A stretch of DNA of 64,000 nt from Verrucomicrobiales bacterium (GTDB lineage Bacteria; Verrucomicrobiota; Verrucomicrobiia; Verrucomicrobiales; DEV007), in the NCBI GenBank assembly GCA_029212615.1, contig JARGPJ010000011.1, forward strand, positions 51,948 to 115,947. Direction: 5' to 3'. This document shows positions 35,830-43,622 of this stretch, piece after piece. The notes under the pieces are model-generated. The model saw only the letters and a program-made list of their open reading frames with translations, was not told where the DNA came from and did not search any database. Position 1 is the stretch's first letter. Every line of letters begins with the position of its first letter. A program made the position numbers and the translations under genes.

Positions 35830-36408
35830 TCACTCTTCCTTCTTCTCCACGGTCTCGTCTTCCTGTTCATCCTCTGCCGGGACGAACTTCAGCACGGTGC
35901 CGTTGATGCAGTAGCGTTTGTCAGTCGGGGTATCGAAGCCTTCTCCTTCAAAGACGTGACCGAGGTGCCCATTGCAAATCTTGCAGAGCACTTCAGTTCT
36001 CGCATAGCCGAGATGATAGTCGGTCGAGTATTTTACATTCTTCGCTTTGGCGGGGTCATAGAAAGAGGGCCAGCCACAATTCGAGTCGAACTTCTCAGCT
36101 GAGGTAAAAAGCTCGGCATTGCACCCGGCACAGTAGTAGGTGCCGCCGCCCTGATGTTTGAACTCCTTGTAAACCTGACCGTTGGCTCGCTCCGTTCCCG
36201 CTTCGCGAAGAATGCGATACTGCTCAGGAGTGAGTTCTTTTTTCCACTCTTCGTCAGATTTTTCGACTGTTTCCTTCGGCTGTGCAGGCGCTTTCGTCAG
36301 TACTTCGATGACGGCTTTCTTTCCGGGTTTGGAATCGTCAGCCTGCGCGGAAAAGGCAAGGGAGAGCAGAAGACTGGCGCACATTCCGGGGATGAGAAAC
36401 GTTTTCAT
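35830..36408 (-). CDS. msrB: Exported peptide-methionine (R)-S-oxide reductase MsrB
   Basis: 192 residues with an N-terminal signal peptide (about 1-23), so it acts in the periplasm. The MsrB domain (about 55-175) shows the zinc cysteines CAGC and CKIC, the motif [20 protein letters not shown] and the catalytic Cys in [13 protein letters not shown]. It repairs oxidised methionine. The 15-residue C-terminal tail is very acidic ([13 protein letters not shown]). The nearest gene upstream is over 40 kb away on the other side; here it stands alone, downstream of nothing obvious. Confidence 0.92.
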   Translation of the reverse strand: MKTFLIPGMCASLLLSLAFSAQADDSKPGKKAVIEVLTKAPAQPKETVEKSDEEWKKELTPEQYRILREAGTERANGQVYKEFKHQGGGTYYCAGCNAELFTSAEKFDSNCGWPSFYDPAKAKNVKYSTDYHLGYARTEVLCKICNGHLGHVFEGEGFDTPTDKRYCINGTVLKFVPAEDEQEDETVEKKEE

Positions 36409-36463
36409 GATGAAAGGTAAGAGGGCTGATCGGTTTGGTCAAAGGCGTGATCCGTGAAGCGTT

Positions 36464-38860
36464 TCACTCAGCTGCGCCGCTAAGGGCCTTTTCAATGAGG
36501 AAGTCAATGAGCGGTTGGTGAGTGAAAAACTCCTCCCGGAAACTGTGTCCCAGTCCTTTCGCGAGATCGATTTGAATGAGGTCGTGTGCCTTCTCACCCC
36601 GGTAAACGGCTTCGAGGGCTCCGGAGTTTTGCTCCAGAGGGACGAGCTTATCAGCGGTGCCGTGAATGAGATGAACGGGAATGCCTGCCTTCGCGATGAG
36701 GCTCGCCATTTTGATTGGATTGAGGCTCGCTTCTTTCCCGCTCAGTTCTGCTTCGCTGAGAGCATAGGCGGGGGCGGCCTTCTTTGTCCCGGGGTAGGAG
36801 GTGTAGTCGTAGACCGGATAAATTCCGCCCATCCCTGAAACCCATTCAGGGTGTTCCGCCGCCCAGCTCAAGGTGCTGAGCCCTCCGCGACTGCGTCCGA
36901 GGAGGGCTGATTTTTCCGCGTATCCACGCGAAACCATTTCGGCGTGAAGGGCCTTGAAAAAGGGCAGGGCGTGAGGGCTGCCGTAGGATTCGCCCACGTC
37001 GATGCCGGCGACGGCAATTCCCGCCTCGAGAAACTGCCGGTGCATCCGGGTTTCATGCTTGTCGGGATAATTTTTCAGGGTCGGAGCGTAGAAGATCCAC
37101 GGTTTTGAGGTGCCGGTGACTTCCTCTTTCGGGGTCATGAGAAAGGCATGCCGTCCCTCGAGGGAAAACGATTCGCCATGTGGAAGGACCTGGTTACGCT
37201 TTGGTCGGGCGAGTTCCTGAGCGACATTCATTCGGTCCGGTTGCGCAGGTTGTGCTGCCTTCAGATCTTTCGCTTCGAGGTCAGCGGTGGCGGTTTTTTT
37301 GTGCCTCGCCATGAGCCGTTCCCACTCTGCGATCATTTCCCGGAGTTTCCCCGCCTGTGCGATGGCGAGGTCGGTTGTTTCATTGCGATCCTTTGAAAGG
37401 TCATAGAGTTCCCACGGTTCCGCGATGGGGGCGACCGCTTTCCAGTCACCGATACGAATGGCCCTGTGACCGTCGTGAAACCACCAGATGGATTCACGCG
37501 AGGTGCTGTGATCCTTCGTAAATAGAGGGGCAAGGCTGTTTCCGGGTGAGGCCGGGGCATCCGGGTGCGGCGTGGCTCCGGCCAGTTCCAGAAGCGTCGG
37601 AACAATATCAATGACGTGACCGGGCTCACGGCGGGTTTCTCCCCGGGCCTCTATGCCGTCGGGCCATGAAACGACGAGAGGTGTCGAGATGCCGCCTTCG
37701 TGGGTCCAGGTTTTGTGCCGGCGGAAGGGGGTGTTGCTCGTAGTCGACCAGCCGGGGCCGAGGCAGAGGTAGGTGTCTGCCGCTCCCATTGGCAGGGTAG
37801 GGTCATGCCCGTCATCGCGCACCATGATCTCGGCGCTCGCTCCATTATCGGAGAGAAACAGGACGATGGTGTTCTCCCATTCTCCCATCGATTTAATCTG
37901 ATCGAAGACCCGGCCGATCTCGATATCCATGCGGTGGATCATCGCTGCATGGATAGCCATTTTCTTCGATTGAAACTCCTTCTGTGTGGCGGTGAGGTCC
38001 TTCCAGGGGACGGGTCTGTTAATCTCGCCTTCTCCGAGTATTTCGAACGCTTCGGGGAAATGGTAGGGAGGACCCAGATCCCGCTCCACCTTGGATAGTT
38101 TCCCGGTTGCTGAAGGGTCAAGGAGTCCCATCTCCTGCATTCGCTTCCATCTTTGCTGCCTGATCTTATCCCAACCTTTTTTGTAAACGTCCTCGTAGAG
38201 CGCGATGTCTTCAGGAAGCGCGTGCAGGGGAAAGTGAGGGGCGGCAAAGGCGAGGTATTGAAAGAAGGGGGCTTCGGAATAGTTTGCCCTGTGATCCTGC
38301 AGCACTTCGATGACGTGATCAGCGAGGGCGGTGGTTCCGTAGAATCCTGAGTTTTTCTCCACGGGGGGAAGTTTTACATCATCTTTCCAGAGCACTTTTG
38401 GATTGAAGAAACGCCCCTGGTCTTTCAAATAGAAGGAATGGTGAAACCCATTTTCCAAAGGCATGCCGTCGATGTGCCATTTGCCGGTGTGGTAGGAACG
38501 ATAGCCAACCGGCTCGAGAAGATCGGGCAGGAGCACAGCCCAGTCGGGACGAATGCCCTTGTTGCCCCCGCCGGAGGGGACGCCGGGGACGCTGTCACGC
38601 CGGATTTGTTGAGCGTAGAAGCCGGTGAGGAGTGATCCCCGCGTCGGCCAGCAGCGAGCTGTGTTGTAGAATTGAGTGAACTTTAGGCCGTTGTCAGCAA
38701 GGGAATCGAGATGTGGTGTCTGGATCTCTCCGCCGTAGCAGCCAAGGTCTGAGAACCCTAGGTCATCTGAAAGGATGAGTAGAATGTTCGGCTTTTCTGA
38801 AGCGCTGAGGGAGGTCGCACTGAGGGAAAAAAGGGCGAAAAGGATAAGGGCGGGTTTCAT
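36464..38860 (-). CDS. Secreted sulfatase fused to an alpha/beta hydrolase
   Basis: 798 residues. Signal peptide about 1-20. Residues about 22-510 form an S1 arylsulfatase: NILLILSDDLGFSDLG (metal Asp pair), the formylglycine motif CWPTR with Cys70, and YHTGKWH. Residues about 565-798 form an alpha/beta hydrolase with the nucleophile elbow GRSRG (Ser657), HGTAD (Asp737) and GLGHSF (His772). Both active sites look complete. The product could remove sulfate and an acyl ester from one polysaccharide or cell-wall substrate (inference). Two-domain fusions of this type are unusual among sulfatases. Confidence 0.87.
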   Translation of the reverse strand: MKPALILFALFSLSATSLSASEKPNILLILSDDLGFSDLGCYGGEIQTPHLDSLADNGLKFTQFYNTARCWPTRGSLLTGFYAQQIRRDSVPGVPSGGGNKGIRPDWAVLLPDLLEPVGYRSYHTGKWHIDGMPLENGFHHSFYLKDQGRFFNPKVLWKDDVKLPPVEKNSGFYGTTALADHVIEVLQDHRANYSEAPFFQYLAFAAPHFPLHALPEDIALYEDVYKKGWDKIRQQRWKRMQEMGLLDPSATGKLSKVERDLGPPYHFPEAFEILGEGEINRPVPWKDLTATQKEFQSKKMAIHAAMIHRMDIEIGRVFDQIKSMGEWENTIVLFLSDNGASAEIMVRDDGHDPTLPMGAADTYLCLGPGWSTTSNTPFRRHKTWTHEGGISTPLVVSWPDGIEARGETRREPGHVIDIVPTLLELAGATPHPDAPASPGNSLAPLFTKDHSTSRESIWWFHDGHRAIRIGDWKAVAPIAEPWELYDLSKDRNETTDLAIAQAGKLREMIAEWERLMARHKKTATADLEAKDLKAAQPAQPDRMNVAQELARPKRNQVLPHGESFSLEGRHAFLMTPKEEVTGTSKPWIFYAPTLKNYPDKHETRMHRQFLEAGIAVAGIDVGESYGSPHALPFFKALHAEMVSRGYAEKSALLGRSRGGLSTLSWAAEHPEWVSGMGGIYPVYDYTSYPGTKKAAPAYALSEAELSGKEASLNPIKMASLIAKAGIPVHLIHGTADKLVPLEQNSGALEAVYRGEKAHDLIQIDLAKGLGHSFREEFFTHQPLIDFLIEKALSGAAE

Positions 38861-38962
38861 GTCCTAAGGGATTGTTTCAGGGGGATTCTAGAGGTTCAAA
38901 CTGACATGGGAAACGGCGAATCACTACGTCTATCCCTACCTGCAGACTTTTGATGAGAGCAC

Positions 38963-38993
38963 AAAAAAAGCGAAACTCCGTGAAGAGTTCCGC
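38963..38993 (-). terminator. Rho-independent terminator of the RRM gene
   Basis: On the minus strand GCGGAACTC pairs with GAGTTTCGC (one G-U pair) across 6 bases and runs straight into seven T residues. Confidence 0.85.
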
Positions 38994-39026
38994 TCATTTG
39001 GATCGAATGCGTTAAACGCAGTTCGA

Positions 39027-39317
39027 TTAGTAGCGGCCGCGGCCACCGCCGCCACCACCACCACCACCGCGATCTTCGCGAGGGCGTGCTTCATTCACCT
39101 TGATGGTGCGTCCGCCAAAATCCTGTCCGTCGAGAGCGTCGATCGCAGCATTCATGGCTTCGCTTGAATCAAGAGTCACGAAGGCAAATCCGCGAGGACG
39201 TCCTGTTTCGCGATCTTGAGGAACATGGACATCCGTAACGGTTCCATACTGGCCGAACGCATCTTCCAGGTCTTCTTTCGTAGTGTCGAAGGACAAATTG
39301 CCCACATACATTTTCAT
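39027..39317 (-). CDS. Glycine-rich RRM RNA-binding protein
   Basis: 96 residues. One RNA recognition motif (about 2-78) with RNP2 MYVGNLSF and RNP1 RGFAFVTL, then a short tail of Arg and nine Gly residues. This is the bacterial RRM type often linked with cold or stress response. It has its own terminator, and a 200-base leader (39318-39520) with small inverted repeats (ATCAC/GTGAT near 39384) but no open frame. The NYN-domain gene lies upstream on the same strand. Confidence 0.92.
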   Translation of the reverse strand: MKMYVGNLSFDTTKEDLEDAFGQYGTVTDVHVPQDRETGRPRGFAFVTLDSSEAMNAAIDALDGQDFGGRTIKVNEARPREDRGGGGGGGGGRGRY

Positions 39318-39520
39318 AATAATCAGGTGGCTCGAGCGCGTGGCATTGTCTCCATAGACTGTCCCCGATCAGCGGGTTGCAGATCACCTGTTAAGTGATG
39401 TAATACTTGGCAATACTCCAGATCTTGATTTAGCCAAGTCTTGAACCGGCGCATTCTTAACCCATTTTTTGGCTTCTGTCTCGAATAAACGAAGAAACCC
39501 CGATGACGCGCTTGAGTGGA

Positions 39521-40249
39521 TTATTTCCTTCTCACTCTGAAAATTGTCTGATTTCCGTTTTGAAGCTTCTCCATTTCGAAGGCATCAATCGCCCGGAACA
39601 GATCACTCAGCTTACTGAATCCGTAGGTTCGGTGATCAAAGGGCCCCTGATTGGAGATGTAGGCGCCGACCGGGCCAAGTGAGGCCCAGCCGTCATCATC
39701 CGCGGCGGCATCGATCGCACTACGCAGGGTATTCATCAGTTTGGTGTTCCCCTTGAGCTGATTGCCGGAGGCTTTCCGGGCTTTCTTTTGCTCCGAGGAC
39801 TCCGCCTCATCATCGAGGTAGAGGAATCGCGTGCAGGCGTTAATGAAAGGGGCCGGGGTGTTTTGACCGCCAAATCCGATGACTTGCTTTCCGTCTGCGC
39901 GGAGCCTCGTACAGAGCGGAGTGAAATCGCAGTCAGATGAGACAAGGGCAAAGGTCTGCACTTCTTTCGTGTAGAGCATGTCCATGGCATCGATGAGCAG
40001 TCGCATATCTGTCCCGTTCTTTCCTTTGACCATGTCGAAGAGTTGCACCGGTTCGATTGCGTACTCGTGAAGCACCTTGGTCCAACCGGTGAGGCCGCGC
40101 TTTGTCCAGTTGCCGTAAGCCCGGCGGACATTCACGACCCCGTGGGTCGCCAGCTCGGTGATAATAAACTCAATTTTCGCGGCGGGAGCGTTATCGGCAT
40201 CGATGAGAAGGGCAATACTGTCGTCGGGAGACTCGGTCGAAGCTGGCAT
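39521..40249 (-). CDS. NYN-domain ribonuclease-like protein with LOTUS/OST-HTH domain
   Basis: 242 residues. The NYN (PIN-like nuclease) domain spans about 8-140: LLIDADNAPA, KNGTDMRLLIDAMD and VSSDCDFTPL supply the acidic metal-binding residues. The LOTUS/OST-HTH RNA-binding domain follows at about 165-240 (DGWASLGPVGAYISNQ, GFSKLSDLFRAID). It probably cuts or binds structured RNA (G-quadruplex binding is known for some LOTUS domains). A RRM protein gene lies just downstream on the same strand. Confidence 0.88.
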   Translation of the reverse strand: MPASTESPDDSIALLIDADNAPAAKIEFIITELATHGVVNVRRAYGNWTKRGLTGWTKVLHEYAIEPVQLFDMVKGKNGTDMRLLIDAMDMLYTKEVQTFALVSSDCDFTPLCTRLRADGKQVIGFGGQNTPAPFINACTRFLYLDDEAESSEQKKARKASGNQLKGNTKLMNTLRSAIDAAADDDGWASLGPVGAYISNQGPFDHRTYGFSKLSDLFRAIDAFEMEKLQNGNQTIFRVRRK

Positions 40250-40384
40250 GGGCCCAAGGTAACAGGGTATGGTATCAGGGCAAACCCTCTTGGGTGGATA
40301 CGGTTTCGACGAAATGAGAGCATCAAGCTTGTCGCCGCGTCGGCGAATGGTAGCCTGAGGAGAAGCGTCATCCCTCCTGTTATC

Positions 40385-41239
40385 ATGAAAATTTACCTCA
40401 TCGCCGTTGCTTTTGTGACTTTCTCATTGGGAATCGGGCAGGAAGACCTGCAGCGTTCATTGAATCAGGGAGCTGATCAGGTAGCCGTAAGGGTTTCGAA
40501 TGGAACCTCCGCTCCTCTGACACTTTCATGGGTGGATTTTACCGGGGGAATACAGGATTTCGGGGTGGTTAGCCCGGGTGAAGAAGTCATCCTTGATACC
40601 AATCCGGGGCACCTCTGGGTCCTGGGGGATGGAAAGCAGGCCGTCGTGCGATATCGGGCCACGGCAGCGGCGCAGCAGTCGCTGGCTCTTGGCGGGAGTG
40701 CCGCCCCGGTTTCCTCTTCTTTCCCGCCGACTCCGCCGCCAACGATTTCAGAGCTGGTGACTCCTTCCCTCCCTCAGCAAACCGGATCGAAGCTGAGTCC
40801 CCGCGAGGCTGCCGAGTTTCTTGATTTTCACAATCAGGTGCGTGCGGAGGTCGGTGTTGCTCCGGTAGCCTGGTCTCCTGAAATTGCGCGGGTGGCACAG
40901 GAGTGGGCCGACGAGCTTGCGAGAAAAGGTAAATTTGAGCATCGCCCCCGCGGAGCACGAAGTTATGGTGAAAATCTGGCTGCCGGGTCGGGTGCAAGTT
41001 ACAGCCCTGTGCAAGGGGCGAAGCAGTGGTATGCCGAGAAAAAGCTGTTTCGCTCGACCGACGGCGTGTTCACCGCCTCCCTTATGCCTGCCGGGCATTA
41101 CACGCAGATGGTATGGCGCGGGAGCACCGAAATCGGAGCGGGAAAAGCGGTTGTGCAACGAGGGCAAATGAAAGGCTGGACCGTGGTGGTCTGCAATTAC
41201 AACCCACCCGGGAATATGGTTGGTGGTAAAGTTTACTAG
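40385..41239 (+). CDS. Secreted protein with VHL-beta-like and CAP/SCP domains
   Basis: 284 residues from the ATG at 40385; the frame is open further upstream but overlaps the divergent NYN gene. Signal peptide about 1-18. Residues about 33-90 look like the beta domain of the von Hippel-Lindau protein: VRVSNGTSAPLTLSWVDF, a Gly-rich turn, then PGHLWVL. A Pro-rich linker leads to the CAP/SCP/PR-1 domain (about 138-284) with FEHRP, GHYTQMVW (CAP signature) and CNYNPPGN. CAP proteins bind lipids, sterols or peptides outside the cell. Same strand as the His-rich protein gene, gap 32 bases. Confidence 0.85.
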   Translation: MKIYLIAVAFVTFSLGIGQEDLQRSLNQGADQVAVRVSNGTSAPLTLSWVDFTGGIQDFGVVSPGEEVILDTNPGHLWVLGDGKQAVVRYRATAAAQQSLALGGSAAPVSSSFPPTPPPTISELVTPSLPQQTGSKLSPREAAEFLDFHNQVRAEVGVAPVAWSPEIARVAQEWADELARKGKFEHRPRGARSYGENLAAGSGASYSPVQGAKQWYAEKKLFRSTDGVFTASLMPAGHYTQMVWRGSTEIGAGKAVVQRGQMKGWTVVVCNYNPPGNMVGGKVY

Positions 41240-41271
41240 GATAGCGACGGGATTTCTGAGAGACTCTGGAA

Positions 41272-41967
41272 ATGAAGAAATGCTCCCTCTCTCTCGCCCT
41301 TCTCTTCGCTTTCATTGTTTCTGCTCAATCGCAGGATGGTGGAAGCCGCGTCCTTGAAATGCTCGTCCGCGGTATCGCACATGCTGTCACTTCCGAAAAC
41401 GGAAGCCACATCGTGCCTCCGCAAGTGCCGCACCCCCCTCACTCCGATCATGCTCACGCTCCTAAGCCGCCGCAGAATCGCACCTGGTTTCAGCCCGCGC
41501 CCCGCCTTCAGCAGCCCCGGGTGATACGGCAGGCAACGCCGCCGGTTCAGTCTAATAACCCTTTTGCAGGTATCTATCGTCCCCCGGTTCACCACCCTCA
41601 GGCGGTACCACCGAGAGTTGTGGTGAAACCGCAGGCGCCATCAAGAGCTCCGGGAACCAGTGGATTTCCATGGTTTCAGCAGCAGCAGCGTGATTCGGGG
41701 CACGGCGGTCATGATCACCGCGACCATGGATCTCATCAAAAGTCATCGCAGAAAAAGCCCAGTCGCCATTCGTCATCTCAGCACTCCGGTCACGGACACA
41801 GCAGTCACAGTAAGCAGAAGTCCAAGCCGCAGCAAAAAGTCATCGCCGTGCGCTCACAGTTTCAGCCTTTCGCCGTTTTTCAGGGGCAGCAGAATACGAC
41901 GACGGTCCGGCGCCAGGTACAGCAGGCTCCGAATCAAGGCAGCATCGTCTGGCTGCGTTCCCGTTGA
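41272..41967 (+). CDS. Secreted His/Pro/Gln-rich low-complexity protein
   Basis: 231 residues, no family recognised. Signal peptide about 1-20. The body is low in complexity, with a His-rich stretch at about 142-182 (GHGGHDHRDHGSH, then HSGHGHSSHSK) that could bind metal ions, and Pro/Gln-rich parts on both sides. It follows the VHL-CAP gene and ends 2 bases from the convergent caspase gene. It may belong to the same secreted set; function unknown. Confidence 0.6.
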   Translation: MKKCSLSLALLFAFIVSAQSQDGGSRVLEMLVRGIAHAVTSENGSHIVPPQVPHPPHSDHAHAPKPPQNRTWFQPAPRLQQPRVIRQATPPVQSNNPFAGIYRPPVHHPQAVPPRVVVKPQAPSRAPGTSGFPWFQQQQRDSGHGGHDHRDHGSHQKSSQKKPSRHSSSQHSGHGHSSHSKQKSKPQQKVIAVRSQFQPFAVFQGQQNTTTVRRQVQQAPNQGSIVWLRSR

Positions 41968-41969
41968 GG

Positions 41970-43622
41970 TCATTCCTTCCCAAGAGCGAGGCGAAAGCCA
42001 ACGCTGCGGTGTTTAAAACCGGGAAGTGCATATCCCCGGGCGGAGGGGCGGGAGGCGGTTTGTTCTTCCATCCAGCTTCCTCCACGGAAGACCCGGGATT
42101 CTCCATTGACGGGGCCGCGAGGGAAGCTCCCGGAGAGGCCCCGGTATCCCGCTTGATAGTAATCATGGCACCACTCCCAGACATTTCCCTGCATGTCGTA
42201 GAGGCCGAAGGCATTTGCCCTTTTGGTGCCGCTTTCAATGGAGCCATTGTATCCGGCAATCTCACCGATTTCCATGGCGTCTCCCTGAAATGATTCCGTG
42301 GCGCCGGCACGGCAGGCGTATTCCCATTCGGCCTCAGTGGGGAGTCGGTAAGCGTAGCCGGGGGGGATTCGACCGAGATGTTGTTCAGCCGTCGTGAGCT
42401 TTCGGCAGTATTCGACGGCTTTATCATAACTCACGTAGTAGACCGGGTGACCGGGGCCTTCGCCGGAAAGCTTCTGTCCCAAAAATCCCGCTTCGCGCCG
42501 GAGATCCTGAATCGAAAGATCAGAGTGGTATCCCCATGCTTTTTGAGTGACTTCGGTAGAGGCGAGGTGGAAGGGGGCGATCTCGACTTCCCGCACCGGA
42601 AGCTCATCGGCTTCTCCCCGGCCGTCGAGATCACCCATTTGGAAGCGACCTCCGGCGAGGGGAATCATTTTGATCTCGACGCTGTTGAGGAACGTTTCCG
42701 CCGGAAGTGACCGTGAGGTATTTCCCTTCGGTGGCACCGTGGGGACAGTTGGATTGGGAGCCGGAACCGGAGGGGGCATCGTTGTCGCGTTCGCGTTGGG
42801 ATCGTTGAAGACGAATTTAATGCCGCTGAGTCCCAGTTTGTTGTACTCGGCCGGAAGTTGAACGTTGTAGCGGGAATCGGCTTCGTTTCGCTCCCGCGAG
42901 ACGGCGTTTACCTCTTCACGGGTTTTCGCGAAAACCTCCATGACGCTGAGGCTGGGTTCGGCGAGGTTGCTGGTCAGGATTTCGGTAAAGAGTCCATCGT
43001 TCGCCACTTGCCCGGCATCGGCCGAGTAGCTGACGAGCATGCCGAGGGGAGCGGAAACCCGGGCAAGTCCGCGGGTGCTTCCGAGAGATCGGGTTTTTCC
43101 ACCACTGCCAGCCGAAGGAATGGGGTTGTCGCGACAGGCGTCGAGAACAAGGAGCTTCAGGTCTGATCCAGTGAGTTCAATTTCATCCATGACGAGGTTC
43201 AGTGAGAGCATCTTGCGCCGAAGCCGGCGTTTCGTTGCTTCCACAGAGGTTTCCGAATCAAGACCGATATCGGAGTCACTGGTGAGAAGGAAGTTTTCCC
43301 CGTGATATTCAATTCCGTGGCCGGCGAAGAAGAAGAGGGCACATTGTGCGCCTCTTGCTTTGGACATGAATTCGTCGATTCCGTCGAGGGCATCATTAAG
43401 AGTAGGGTCCTCCAAGAGAATGACATCGAAGGGGGAATGCATTTCCTTCAGCGTTTTTGACATGATGCGTGCGTCACGGAGCGCGCCGTCGAGGCTGGGA
43501 ATGGTGTCAGATGCGTAGGAGTCGACTCCTACGATGAGGGCGACCCTTTCCGCTCTGGCAAAAGAAAACACGGCAGAGAGGCACAGCGCGAGGCAAAGTG
43601 GGGATAGGAGAAAGTTCTTCAT
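41970..43622 (-). CDS. Secreted caspase-like protease with a SUMF1-like domain
   Basis: 550 residues. Signal peptide about 1-24. The caspase (peptidase C14) domain at about 26-275 has the catalytic His102 in FAGHG and Cys163 in LDACRDNP. A Pro/Thr linker (about 278-308) leads to a SUMF1/FGE-fold domain (about 312-548: MIPLAGGRFQMGD, RLPTEAEWEYACRAG, NVWEWCHDYY, FRGGSW). The two cysteines that hold the copper of true formylglycine-generating enzymes are missing after RGGSW (Trp517), so it should not make formylglycine; the fold may bind a partner or substrate. The start overlaps the stop of the upstream 799-residue protein (ATGA), so the two are co-translated. Confidence 0.88.
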   Translation of the reverse strand: MKNFLLSPLCLALCLSAVFSFARAERVALIVGVDSYASDTIPSLDGALRDARIMSKTLKEMHSPFDVILLEDPTLNDALDGIDEFMSKARGAQCALFFFAGHGIEYHGENFLLTSDSDIGLDSETSVEATKRRLRRKMLSLNLVMDEIELTGSDLKLLVLDACRDNPIPSAGSGGKTRSLGSTRGLARVSAPLGMLVSYSADAGQVANDGLFTEILTSNLAEPSLSVMEVFAKTREEVNAVSRERNEADSRYNVQLPAEYNKLGLSGIKFVFNDPNANATTMPPPVPAPNPTVPTVPPKGNTSRSLPAETFLNSVEIKMIPLAGGRFQMGDLDGRGEADELPVREVEIAPFHLASTEVTQKAWGYHSDLSIQDLRREAGFLGQKLSGEGPGHPVYYVSYDKAVEYCRKLTTAEQHLGRIPPGYAYRLPTEAEWEYACRAGATESFQGDAMEIGEIAGYNGSIESGTKRANAFGLYDMQGNVWEWCHDYYQAGYRGLSGSFPRGPVNGESRVFRGGSWMEEQTASRPSARGYALPGFKHRSVGFRLALGKE

